Virus record (IMG/VR): IMGVR_UViG_3300031885_000093
Coordinates: 1 to 26,545 of that record
Strand: one strand, 5' to 3'
Origin: a virus
DNA length: 26,545 nucleotides
Within the stretch, counting starts at the first letter, position 1. Every line of letters begins with the position of its first letter. Positions 12,900 to 20,858 of this stretch are shown in pieces. Both the position numbers and the translations under genes were made by a program. The notes under the pieces were generated by a model. That model saw only the letters and a list, made by a program, of their open reading frames with translations. It did no database searches and was not told the DNA's origin.

Positions 12900-13769
12900 T
12901 TATTCAGCCTCTATTTTTTGTACATGTTTCTTTGCTACTTTTTTGATGTTACGAAGTGTTTGTGATGTTTCATTAGTGATGAATGGCACATTATCGTCAA
13001 TAGGGGTCTTAGCCTCTTCCAGATCGATGTCACATGATTCGGCCATAGCCATTTTAGTAGCAGTGGCATACATAACGTTCTGCCAGTTCTTGCCATACTT
13101 TTTCTTGAAGTCCTTTTCCTTAGACTTCATTGATAATACGATTTCTTCTTTCTTCTTTGTTTGTGCTGGTGTCATAGTTTCTTCATCGACATCAGAGAAG
13201 TCTGGTGTTGATATTGGTTTCATTGCTTCTAGTATTTTGCTAGAGAATGAAGTTTCTTCACGACTCAACACTTTATGTGTACCGGCAAAACTTTTGCTGA
13301 TCTTTCTGTGGCTATCATCACCTAACTTACCAGTGGCTGCTAATGATTTTCTCTTTTCTGCGCTTTTATCTAGATATGATTTAACTGCTGATGGTTTGTC
13401 TAGTACTTCAGATATAGCGGTATTCTCTGGAGTATACTGTACTTTTGCGCTGAAGTGTTCATTATCACCGATACCTGGTGGTAATTCTCTACGAACACCA
13501 TCTAGTCCATCCATGTATTTCTTATCAGCCATTGGTCTTATTACTTTAGCCGTTTTGTGTAGTTTAATGATGTGTTGCTGGGTATTAACTTCGGCATTTT
13601 TCATCATTCTATCTAGACTAGAAACAGCACCCTTTAATTTCTGACCACGCTCACTCTCGTTTAATTCTTCGGACAGCATTGCAACTTCGTGCTTTTCAGT
13701 GTCAACCTTTTCTAATACACTATTTACTGCGTCTATCATTGATTGTGAGATTTTGTCTTTTGTGAACAT
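12900..13769 (-). CDS. Core/scaffold-like protein with YATATKMA motif
   Basis: The 289-residue protein is highly charged and largely helical. The N-terminal third looks like a coiled coil (MIDAVNSVLEKVDTEKHEVAMLSEELNE). Residues about 215-245 carry MKSKEKDFKKKYGKNWQNVMYATATKMAM, a motif (F-K-x-K/R-Y-G-x-x-x-x-x-V-M-Y-A-T-A-T-K-x-A) that I recognise from several proteins of marine T4-like phages, where it seems to be a portable module of unknown role. FTKDKISQS at the start is not capsid-targeting-like. Position in the late module points to head assembly. It starts 1 nt after the P-loop gene ends. Confidence 0.75.
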   Translation of the reverse strand: MFTKDKISQSMIDAVNSVLEKVDTEKHEVAMLSEELNESERGQKLKGAVSSLDRMMKNAEVNTQQHIIKLHKTAKVIRPMADKKYMDGLDGVRRELPPGIGDNEHFSAKVQYTPENTAISEVLDKPSAVKSYLDKSAEKRKSLAATGKLGDDSHRKISKSFAGTHKVLSREETSFSSKILEAMKPISTPDFSDVDEETMTPAQTKKKEEIVLSMKSKEKDFKKKYGKNWQNVMYATATKMAMAESCDIDLEEAKTPIDDNVPFITNETSQTLRNIKKVAKKHVQKIEAE

Positions 13770-13770
13770 T

Positions 13771-14853
13771 CTATCCTACCTTCTTCTTTTTGATTCTTGG
13801 GGGTGATTTGCTTAATTCATTTTCTAATGGAGTTCGCATTTTCTCTTGTTCTGTACTGTTAACAGTACCTAATTCATAACCAGTATCACCAGAAGCTAAT
13901 CCTTCTAGTATTTCTTTGCGAAATTTCATGAATTGTTTCTGTTCTACTTGAGCGTTTCCAAATGCACCAGAACCTTGATTTGGTCGGTCACTCCATGTGT
14001 CACCGATACCATCGACGGGTCTGAATTTACCACATTGTGTATTATATTTAGGTTTTACTTTAGAGTCTTTGTCTTTTTGAAAATTCGGAATGTTCTTTTC
14101 TGGACTAATCTTAAGCGAGGGCTGCGCTTGCTCGTGGTAGGCTCTATTAGAATATCCGGTGTTTTGGGCAACATCGCCATATTTAACATTATCGGGTTTA
14201 CCTGATATGCGTACCAACTGACATGTTGGACAATTATTATCAGACAATAGATTGATATGTTTCTTATCTCGCCCCGCCGCTCCATTAGTAAATTTTGATA
14301 TATCCTGTTTAGTTTTAGTTGGTTTACAAGTACACTCTATAAATAGTTTCGTTTTAGTGCATACTCGATCAATTGACTCGTTGAATTTAGTTAGTGTGTC
14401 TATGTTGTCTACTACAATGATATCCTCAAACATGTCGGTATACACGTCAAGATTTTCTTGTGCGCTACACCATCTACTATACCTAATCTCTTCAGATAGG
14501 GTTTTGTTCAACTTAGAGTTCCTATCAATACTTATAGTATTTGTGGTATTAACAAACACCATATTTGTAGCATATCCAATCTTAGTAAGGTCTTCGTTTA
14601 TCTGTGAAATTGTATCTATATCTGTGGCTGGTGCAGTTATCAGTAGTGGTGCTTTGTCTGTTAATGTGCCTTGGCAAATAACAGAATATGCTTGGTGGTG
14701 GTTCATTTCTAAAATAGAAATATCTTTCATTATACCGCGTATCACCACGTCTTTACCAGAGCCAGGTACACCAACAACAAATATAGCTTTAGATTTGCCT
14801 ATATCACCGAAGTCTTCTGAGATAGTGTTTAATAATTCTTTGAAATTTTTCAT
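13771..14853 (-). CDS. P-loop NTPase of the late module
   Basis: The 360-residue protein starts MKNFKELLNTISEDFGD and then has a Walker A motif GVPGSGKD (28-35), a probable Walker B DIIVVDNID and a Ser/Thr-rich sensor-like region. Two cysteine pairs, CTC and CPTC, lie about 50 residues apart. The C-terminal 150 residues are unstructured, with GKFRPVDGIGDTWSDRPNQGSGAFGNAQ and a basic end PPRIKKKKVG. The P-loop with GSGKD is like kinase-type (zeta-toxin-like) NTPases rather than AAA+ motors. Homologues occur among marine T4-like structural genes. The start resembles capsid-targeting sequences, with ISE as a possible protease site, so the enzyme might be packaged. A weak ribosome binding site precedes the ATG. 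It is the first gene behind the late promoter. Confidence 0.75.
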   Translation of the reverse strand: MKNFKELLNTISEDFGDIGKSKAIFVVGVPGSGKDVVIRGIMKDISILEMNHHQAYSVICQGTLTDKAPLLITAPATDIDTISQINEDLTKIGYATNMVFVNTTNTISIDRNSKLNKTLSEEIRYSRWCSAQENLDVYTDMFEDIIVVDNIDTLTKFNESIDRVCTKTKLFIECTCKPTKTKQDISKFTNGAAGRDKKHINLLSDNNCPTCQLVRISGKPDNVKYGDVAQNTGYSNRAYHEQAQPSLKISPEKNIPNFQKDKDSKVKPKYNTQCGKFRPVDGIGDTWSDRPNQGSGAFGNAQVEQKQFMKFRKEILEGLASGDTGYELGTVNSTEQEKMRTPLENELSKSPPRIKKKKVG

Positions 14854-14884
14854 TATTTTTATGATTATCTATTCAACATAGTAG

Positions 14885-14892
14885 TATTTATA
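14885..14892 (-). promoter_or_regulatory. T4-type late promoter for the head/lysis module
   Basis: TATAAATA reads on the minus strand at 14892-14885, in the 55-nt spacer between the glycosyltransferase cluster and the P-loop gene, 32 nt upstream of its ATG. It is the only minus-strand copy of the octamer I found in the window, and the genes that follow are late in type (virion, core, lysis). No -35 element is needed for T4 late promoters, which use a phage sigma factor and clamp. Confidence 0.75.
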
Positions 14893-14908
14893 ATATTATA
14901 ATTATCAA

Positions 14909-15592
14909 CTAATCTAGCATGATCTGGCCATTTAATGCCATGACCATTTCGCAGTGAAGCATATCGTGCTCTATTAGTTTGGTTGGATCGATATTCATCA
15001 TATGTGAATGTTCTGTATCTAATCCAAGTTCAAATTTACCGAAGTTCTTGATTATTACCTTGCTATAATCTTCTACTAAAGATAAGCACCACGAGTATAA
15101 TCTTGTCTCTAATATATGGGGTGATCCATATCCTTTTTGGATCTCTTCTCTCATCCAAGAGTTTACACGTTTCTTGAATACGTATTTGCCATGAATATCG
15201 TGATCAGCAACATCAAACTCATCTTGTAGTTTACAGCGACCGCCAATCTTAAACATCCGACCTTCCATAGATTTAAAATCGTATATAGAGTTTAGATGTT
15301 CTATTGCCTTTAGTAGTAAGTAATTTTCACCATGACTCTTTAGTCCGTGGCGGTTAAAGTATCTGCAATTTTCATCATCACTAAAATCTAGCATGATGTG
15401 TGTTTTGGATCGAATGACTTCCTGTTCTACTAGTGTTAACGGATAAGCAGAGCTATCAGAGAATACTATTAATGCTTTTGGGTCTTTTCGTGTAATAGAC
15501 TCGAATGTTTCTAGTGTTTGCTTGTATCTATCATCTGCATTAATAACTCCGAATAATGGTTTCATACACGAAGTAACTATAAATATATTCAT
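14909..15592 (-). CDS. Glycosyltransferase-like protein
   Basis: The 227-residue protein has an N-terminal Rossmann-like start (MNIFIVTSCMKPLFG) with ALIVFSDSSAYPLT, and a central FKIGGRCKLQDEFDVADHD that matches the KxxGRYxL motif of predicted viral and bacterial GT-A-like glycosyltransferases. It ends with EHSHMMNIDPTKLIEHDMLHCEMVMALNG. It is the last gene of the six-gene glycan cluster and is coupled to the gene before it by an ATGA overlap. Donor and acceptor sugars cannot be told from the sequence. Confidence 0.7.
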   Translation of the reverse strand: MNIFIVTSCMKPLFGVINADDRYKQTLETFESITRKDPKALIVFSDSSAYPLTLVEQEVIRSKTHIMLDFSDDENCRYFNRHGLKSHGENYLLLKAIEHLNSIYDFKSMEGRMFKIGGRCKLQDEFDVADHDIHGKYVFKKRVNSWMREEIQKGYGSPHILETRLYSWCLSLVEDYSKVIIKNFGKFELGLDTEHSHMMNIDPTKLIEHDMLHCEMVMALNGQIMLD

Positions 15593-16398
15593 TTCAGGGT
15601 GTTCTCATACTGTGATCTTGGCCAATTATATTGAATTGGTGTTCCTTGTGGTGGCTGTACTGGGCAGCTAATGATATTATAGAAATCGTGGTAGTATGAT
15701 GCACCTATCCACATTTCTGGTTTATTTCTATTAGAATCCCATGTATTTAGTGGTGTGTATTTCATCAACATTTCCCACCAATCATTTGTCTTTATATCAG
15801 GCAGTTTTCTGATGTAAGATGATTTGGTCCACCAAAACGTGCCTGAATAATGTGGCATTGGCCACATACACAGATTAACCCCAGCGCACGAGTGGTCTTG
15901 TAGTTTCTCGATACAAGTTTCCCACTTCTCTATACAACCCCATTCTAAGAACTTTCTCCACAGATAATAGTTGACGAATGGTTGATAAATCTTTTCTTGT
16001 CTCATTCTCCAAGGAGCGGTAATACCCTTGCAATGGAAATATAAGAAATATGCGTCTTCACGTTTAGCATGTTCTTGAAGTTCGTACATAGTTTCTGTTT
16101 CATCAAAAACTTCAGAATCTCCGTCATACGTTACTGTTTGCACATGTTGCAGTGACAAGTTTTCTACTTTGTTCTCATCGGTGATGATCTTCTTGATTAT
16201 TTCAATCTTATCGAAGGTATTACAGATTCCACTAAACAGTTCGACTTGTTCTGCCTTACCTATACAAACAACACATATCTTTTCCAGTTCCTCGTATAAT
16301 CCATGATTAATGACTTCGTGTATTTGATCAAGGAATACATTATACCAGCAACCGGTCTCATCGGTTAGATATACATGATAGTACGCATATTTCTTCAT
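15589..16398 (-). CDS. Glycosyltransferase-like protein
   Basis: The 269-residue protein matches a family of predicted glycosyltransferases. It has an N-terminal YYHVYLTDETGCWYNVFLDQIHEV, then AYFLYFHCKGITAPW, and a core MPHYSGTFWWTKSSYIRKLPDI, followed by NKPEMWIGASYY. The HYSGTFWW/IRKLP combination is the mark of this family, common in capsule or O-antigen clusters and in large phages. AAA/TGA-type tight packing (4 nt) joins it to its neighbours. Target glycan unknown. Confidence 0.78.
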   Translation of the reverse strand: MKKYAYYHVYLTDETGCWYNVFLDQIHEVINHGLYEELEKICVVCIGKAEQVELFSGICNTFDKIEIIKKIITDENKVENLSLQHVQTVTYDGDSEVFDETETMYELQEHAKREDAYFLYFHCKGITAPWRMRQEKIYQPFVNYYLWRKFLEWGCIEKWETCIEKLQDHSCAGVNLCMWPMPHYSGTFWWTKSSYIRKLPDIKTNDWWEMLMKYTPLNTWDSNRNKPEMWIGASYYHDFYNIISCPVQPPQGTPIQYNWPRSQYENTLK

Positions 16399-16402
16399 AA
16401 TA

Positions 16403-17122
16403 TTATTTCGGGTAGTAGTTCTTGTATAAATGCACTATTGGATATTTATCAGCGTCAACTATACTAAGATCAAAGTTTTTGTTCAGTGGTTTGATCTCGT
16501 ATATACCATTATTAACAGTATAAGGTTTTCCGCACAGAAAGTAAACTATAGTCATGAAACAATCATACCAACCGAATGTGGGGTAGTGTTCTTGTATCTG
16601 ATCAAACACCTGTCCAAAGATTTCCACGATATGGTGGTAGTTATTAACAAATGTGTCTATCTTATATATTGTACCACCGCCAGCACCATAGTATCTAGTT
16701 AGTGGTTCTATTCCAGAAACCTGTTTACACAAGTCAAACACAAAATCTGGTACATAGTTGGTTGGTGTATTATGTGCTAATATTTCACAATCATCGGGTA
16801 TGACTATTTTGCCGATAATAGCAACATCATCTTCTGCACACATGATATGTGTACCTTTTGCTAGTAGACAAGCAATATAGAACCGTTGCATCCAATTTAG
16901 TGCTTTATCTTTCCTATATCCATGTGGCATTTCTGGGTATCCAAGATTATCTGTATAATACTGGAACTGACAATCGTACTCTTTTGCGGCAGAGTAATAA
17001 TCAGGACCAGCATCAGAACTTATGATAATAGAACTATCCGGATAAAACTTCCGGATGTTCTTTATACATTCAACAGAGGCATCCTCAAAGAAACCTGGTA
17101 TGTAGAATGATAGTTCGCTCAT
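16403..17122 (-). CDS. GT-A-type glycosyltransferase
   Basis: I choose ATG 17122 (MSELSFYIPGF), because it overlaps the methyltransferase stop in an ATGA; an upstream ATG at 17140 would overlap by more and adds only MVSYQT. The 239-residue protein shows a GT-A layout: SELSFYIPGFFEDASVECIKNIRKFYPDSSIIISSDAG, a DNLGYP turn, KALNWMQRFYIACLLAKGTHIMCAEDDVAI with EDD as the metal-binding motif, GAGGGTIYK and YDCFMTIVYFLCGK. It appears to be a sugar-nucleotide-dependent transferase. Acceptor unknown. Confidence 0.78.
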   Translation of the reverse strand: MSELSFYIPGFFEDASVECIKNIRKFYPDSSIIISSDAGPDYYSAAKEYDCQFQYYTDNLGYPEMPHGYRKDKALNWMQRFYIACLLAKGTHIMCAEDDVAIIGKIVIPDDCEILAHNTPTNYVPDFVFDLCKQVSGIEPLTRYYGAGGGTIYKIDTFVNNYHHIVEIFGQVFDQIQEHYPTFGWYDCFMTIVYFLCGKPYTVNNGIYEIKPLNKNFDLSIVDADKYPIVHLYKNYYPK

Positions 17123-17667
17123 CGTTTGATAAGATACCATGCATCATTAGACACCAATTTAAGATCAGACACATCATAGCTGTTTGTTTGAAGGAATTCA
17201 CCTAATGCTCTATTAACACCAACTAGGCTGTAGTCATGACCAGAGAACATACCACCAGACTTAACTTTTGGATAAAAATTCAGCATATCTTCAGATGCTC
17301 TTTCGTATGAATGATCACCATCAATAAACACGAAGTCTAATTCATCATCGGCAATTTTAGAGACTGCTTCATTTGAAATCATTTCCAAGAAAGTTACTTT
17401 ACTCGCTTGTGTGATTTTAGTAAGGTTGTTCATTGCAATAGCTTTACATTCGTTGATACGTTGCTCTGAAATAGCACCACACCAATCCATATATGCTAGA
17501 TAAGGATCAATTGCATACATGGTTGAAATGTTATCACAATGTTCTAGCATTTGGCACAAATTTGTACCTTCACACACACCAAGTTCACATCCTACGATGT
17601 TATCACCAAGTGATTTGATTGCTTCTAATAACCCGTTGCTAGATTCTGTCGTGTTGTTAAATATCAT
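17119..17667 (-). CDS. Class I SAM-dependent methyltransferase
   Basis: The 182-residue protein is a Rossmann methyltransferase of the Methyltransf_24 type. Motif I is VGCELGVCEGTN (residues 25-36), motif II has YAIDPY, and the acidic/His motif is DFVFIDGDHSYERA (111-124), followed by KSGGMFSGHDY. Members in glycan clusters usually methylate sugars or small molecules. The gene sits in the middle of five glycosyltransferases and is coupled to the next by a 4-nt overlap, so capping or decorating the glycan chain by O-methylation is a reasonable guess. Confidence 0.85.
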   Translation of the reverse strand: MIFNNTTESSNGLLEAIKSLGDNIVGCELGVCEGTNLCQMLEHCDNISTMYAIDPYLAYMDWCGAISEQRINECKAIAMNNLTKITQASKVTFLEMISNEAVSKIADDELDFVFIDGDHSYERASEDMLNFYPKVKSGGMFSGHDYSLVGVNRALGEFLQTNSYDVSDLKLVSNDAWYLIKR

Positions 17668-17676
17668 ATAGTTTCC

Positions 17677-18531
17677 TTATGTGTTGATTGTGAAGTAATC
17701 GTTTTCGTTATGTTGGTTATATTTCTGTTCTATGAACTTCTTCCATTCAGGCACTCTATCGTATTGATGAACAATACAGAATGGTTTGTCCCAATATGTT
17801 TTAACTACACCATCTTCGAAGATTGGTTCGCGTTCTGTAAGAAATGGTCTAAATCCTTCAATCTTACTAGGATCAACAGTAGTACCTGCTTGACACGCCC
17901 AACCATCCAATTGTTCAGCAAAGAATGTTCTAGATTTATAAGGTTCAGTTTGCAACAATACATTATAAACCGCCTGGTCTACTATTGGGATCGGTCTATT
18001 GATAGCATTGGTGAAAATATTGAACATCAAATCTTTAACATATTCAGACACACCACCAATTGTACCAACATTATAAATGACATTATCAGTGAATAATTCA
18101 TGAACATATGGACCATAGGTTTCTAGTAGATTTTGATCGCCCCAAGCTTCATCTTTGTATCTAATAGATTCTGAACCAGCAACTAGTTTACAAGGAGGTA
18201 GACATTCACTCAGCCAATCTACAGGATTTGTTTGGAAATATACATCTTTGACATCGGTGGTGATGACATATTCGTAGTCTTGCCATGTATCTTTCAGATA
18301 GTCGTAGATAGACAAGAATCGAGCAACATGAATTGGTGCATCAACCTGAATCATTTCTACAATCTTGAATCCTTGTTCTAGTATCTTTGCTCGTGTTTCT
18401 TCTGATGATTGTCCTAATACAAGAACTTTATCACCTTCAAATCCACATTCATTGATAGATTCAATCCAAGGTTTTAACTGGTTGTAGTTGTAACCAGTTG
18501 CGGCACCAATAATTAAACTTTGTTTATCCAC
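17677..18531 (-). CDS. GT8-like glycosyltransferase
   Basis: The 284-residue protein begins at a GTG at 18531, with GGAG seven bases upstream as ribosome binding site. It has a GT-A fold pattern: SLIIGAATGYNYNQLKPWIESINECG, VITTDVKDVYFQTNP (metal-binding Asp cluster), a NVGTIGG acceptor loop, PIVDQAVYN and the closing CIVHQYDR. This is the arrangement of GT8 and related galactosyl- and glucosyltransferases. It overlaps the preceding GT2 gene by 19 nt. The exact donor cannot be read. Confidence 0.83.
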   Translation of the reverse strand: MDKQSLIIGAATGYNYNQLKPWIESINECGFEGDKVLVLGQSSEETRAKILEQGFKIVEMIQVDAPIHVARFLSIYDYLKDTWQDYEYVITTDVKDVYFQTNPVDWLSECLPPCKLVAGSESIRYKDEAWGDQNLLETYGPYVHELFTDNVIYNVGTIGGVSEYVKDLMFNIFTNAINRPIPIVDQAVYNVLLQTEPYKSRTFFAEQLDGWACQAGTTVDPSKIEGFRPFLTEREPIFEDGVVKTYWDKPFCIVHQYDRVPEWKKFIEQKYNQHNENDYFTINT

Positions 18532-19226
18532 GGGAATTCTCCATTATATTTGTCGTTCATAAATTTGTTGCCCTGATCAAAGAATTCTTTGGATACAGAA
18601 CCATCATTTCCATCAAGTCTATATGCAACTGTATGTACACCAGTGCCTATGTACTTTGGGTAGTTTGTCATTAGCACATCACGATATACCCTATCTTGTC
18701 CCCACCCACCGTGCCATACACTGGCAACATGAGCGGCAACATTTGTACGTAGACAGTAGCAATTGGTATCTATGTGTTTGTATCTACCGCACGAATCCCA
18801 GTTACCGAGAGATTCACAATTATCATCACATACATAAGTACCATCTTTATCGAATATTCTTCTTAGTGAATATGTCCAATCTAGATTATTATCTTCTATG
18901 GTATCTATACAAGATTTTACGTGATTATTTTCAAACCAATTATCCTGATCTAAGAACAATGCATATTCAGTATTAATCAAGTGACTGAATGCTGCATATA
19001 TTCTATGACCATAATAACCATTAGCACCAACATTATCATTAAGATAACACACTTTTAGATTTTTGTTTCCAAGGTATTCACTAACGATAGCACTAGTTTT
19101 GCCTTTAAATTGTACACCATCACACACAACAAGACATTGTGTATCTGTGCTCTGACTAATAACAGATGTAATAGCAGTTCTTAATTCAGGAACTCCTGTA
19201 GTGGGTATTATCACTGTAGCCGTCAT
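18513..19226 (-). CDS. Family 2 glycosyltransferase
   Basis: The 237-residue protein has a classic GT2 start: TATVIIPTTGVPELRTAITSVISQS, CLVVCDGV, and the metal-binding LFLDQDNWFEN (D-x-D). A C-terminal half with HGGWGQDRVYRDVLM holds a GWGQD motif like the ED/QxxRW region of GT2 enzymes. It is the first gene of the glycan cluster and overlaps the helicase gene by 4 nt, so the whole cluster appears to be transcribed by read-through from the replication operon. Confidence 0.88.
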   Translation of the reverse strand: MTATVIIPTTGVPELRTAITSVISQSTDTQCLVVCDGVQFKGKTSAIVSEYLGNKNLKVCYLNDNVGANGYYGHRIYAAFSHLINTEYALFLDQDNWFENNHVKSCIDTIEDNNLDWTYSLRRIFDKDGTYVCDDNCESLGNWDSCGRYKHIDTNCYCLRTNVAAHVASVWHGGWGQDRVYRDVLMTNYPKYIGTGVHTVAYRLDGNDGSVSKEFFDQGNKFMNDKYNGEFPWINKV

Positions 19227-20584
19227 ATTTTAAAATTCCCAAAGTCTTTCTTCTGTGTTTTAGTTGCACTAGTTTGACCAGCATCTATGATATCATTTTG
19301 CGATGATTGTTCTGTATCATACAGTTTCATTTTAGCTCTATCAATACCAATGGTGAATCTCTTATGGTGTGTTAAATCGGAATATCGATTCTTTAACTGC
19401 TTTACCATAATTTGGTCCATTTGCTCAAGTTCTTCAGATGAAATCAATGCAAACATCATATCGGCAGTAGCTGGCAGACCAAAACTCTCACTGACATCTT
19501 CCATACCTGGATCTGATGATCCAAAGCCACTTCGTGTTGTCTGTGTTGCTGTTACCAACGGAACATTATATTCAACTGCTAATCCTCTCAATTCCTCGGC
19601 AATTGCTTTAACATATGTATATGAGTTCACGTTAGAACCAACCTTTAATCTTGAACTGCAACATATGTTCAGATAATCTATGAATATGATATCTGGTTCA
19701 AAGTTACGCTTCAGGTTCAATTCATTCAACAATGTTCTAAAGTGTGCCGATGATGCTGATGCTGTTGGATATTCTTTGATAATAAGTTTACCGACAGTTT
19801 TAGATCTGACTCTTTCAACTTTCTTGATGTATGATTCTTCGTTCAACGACATCAATTCATCCATAGTGACATTCAACAAATTAGCATCGATACGTTCGGC
19901 AATTCGTTCTTCCGCCATTTCCATTGTGATGTATAGTACATTCTTACCCTGTGCCATACAAGCAGCCGCAACATGGCACATGAACAAAGATTTACCAACA
20001 CCAGTTCCCGCAAGAATCACGTTAAGAGTTTTAGTGGATAATCCTCCCTTCGTGATCTTATTGAAATATTCTAGATCAAATGGTATCTTACTTTCTTTTC
20101 TGTGGTAGAACTCATATCGTGATGCGGCATCTTCAAGATAATCATGACCAACAGAGTTATCAAATGATACAGCTAGTGCATCAGTTAATAACTTTGGAAT
20201 TGTTCCTGTATCTCTTTCTTTATCTGAACCATCAAAGATAGCGACAGAATCCATTAGAGCATTGTATACAGATTTATCTTTACAAAACTCTTCGGTCTGA
20301 TCAATCAACCAATCTATCTTAGAAGAATCGCCACCCTCAAGATCATTGATATAGAAGTTCAGTTCAACGAAACCATCTTGTGATAGATTAAGATCATTTA
20401 CTGCAATCCTAAGTGCTTCTATTGATGGTGGTGTGTTGTACTTATTAGTAAATTCAATGATTGAGGTGAATATCGCGCTTTCTTTCTTACCAACGAAATA
20501 TTCAGGTTTTAAAAATGGTAATACTTTACGCAAATATTCTTCATTATGTATTAAGTTCTTCAGTATTACTAGTTCTAGATTCAT
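19223..20584 (-). CDS. Replicative DNA helicase, T4 gp41 / DnaB type
   Basis: The 453-residue hexameric helicase (T4 gp41: 475) unwinds the fork and pairs with the gp61-type primase. The N-terminal domain (MNLELVILKNLIHNEEYLRKVLPFLKPEYF) is the primase-interacting helical part. The RecA-like motor has Walker A GTGVGKS (193-199), a glutamate in ITMEMAEERIAERI, Walker B DIIFIDYLNI with D303, and a Q/R-containing end TATQTTRSG. AGGAAA lies eight bases ahead of the ATG. Its first 41 nt overlap the 104-aa gene, and its last 4 nt overlap the GT2 gene. No loader (gp59) gene is seen here. Confidence 0.94.
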   Translation of the reverse strand: MNLELVILKNLIHNEEYLRKVLPFLKPEYFVGKKESAIFTSIIEFTNKYNTPPSIEALRIAVNDLNLSQDGFVELNFYINDLEGGDSSKIDWLIDQTEEFCKDKSVYNALMDSVAIFDGSDKERDTGTIPKLLTDALAVSFDNSVGHDYLEDAASRYEFYHRKESKIPFDLEYFNKITKGGLSTKTLNVILAGTGVGKSLFMCHVAAACMAQGKNVLYITMEMAEERIAERIDANLLNVTMDELMSLNEESYIKKVERVRSKTVGKLIIKEYPTASASSAHFRTLLNELNLKRNFEPDIIFIDYLNICCSSRLKVGSNVNSYTYVKAIAEELRGLAVEYNVPLVTATQTTRSGFGSSDPGMEDVSESFGLPATADMMFALISSEELEQMDQIMVKQLKNRYSDLTHHKRFTIGIDRAKMKLYDTEQSSQNDIIDAGQTSATKTQKKDFGNFKI

Positions 20585-20858
20585 CTACGATTTCCTGTCC
20601 TGCGCTGTTAGCCATGATTGCTATTAAAATATTTCCTATAAAATCTCTGAACTCTATACTGTCTAGATCATCAAATTTATTATATTCTACTATGTCATGA
20701 GTAAATTGTAAATACATTTTACCAGCTTCTTCTTCAACACCCACTTTACCGAAATTAAATACTACCCCTTGATACCCACCAGACAAGAGTTCTATGTGTA
20801 CAATTTCAGGATCATAGTCAGGTATCAAGAACGAATAATCAATGCCTTCCTCCATCAT
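20544..20858 (-). CDS. Small hypothetical protein between uvsX and gp41
   Basis: I do not recognise this protein. The 104 residues are acidic. The sequence MMEEGIDYSFLIPDYDPEIVHIELLSGGYQGVVFNFGKVGV suggests a beta-rich half, and a helical C-terminal half follows with FRDFIGNILIAIMANSAGQEIVDES. A protein of similar size and place, between recombinase and helicase, is found in marine T4-like phages. It overlaps UvsX by 4 nt (ATGA) and the helicase by 41 nt, so translation of all three is coupled. A partner role for UvsX or gp41 is possible but unproved. Confidence 0.75.
   Translation of the reverse strand: MMEEGIDYSFLIPDYDPEIVHIELLSGGYQGVVFNFGKVGVEEEAGKMYLQFTHDIVEYNKFDDLDSIEFRDFIGNILIAIMANSAGQEIVDESRTSNTEELNT

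Noticed and set aside
12943-13644. Long open frame on the plus strand opposite the core-like gene (also at 14252-14881)
   Set aside because: Both are mirror images of well-supported minus-strand genes, with hydrophobic low-quality translations and no ribosome binding site.
14338-14345. TATAAATA octamer on the plus strand
   Set aside because: It lies inside the P-loop gene, points to no plus-strand gene, and is at the chance level for AT-rich DNA.
15578-15585. TATAAATA octamer on the plus strand
   Set aside because: It is formed by the first codons of a minus-strand glycosyltransferase gene and has no plus-strand gene downstream.
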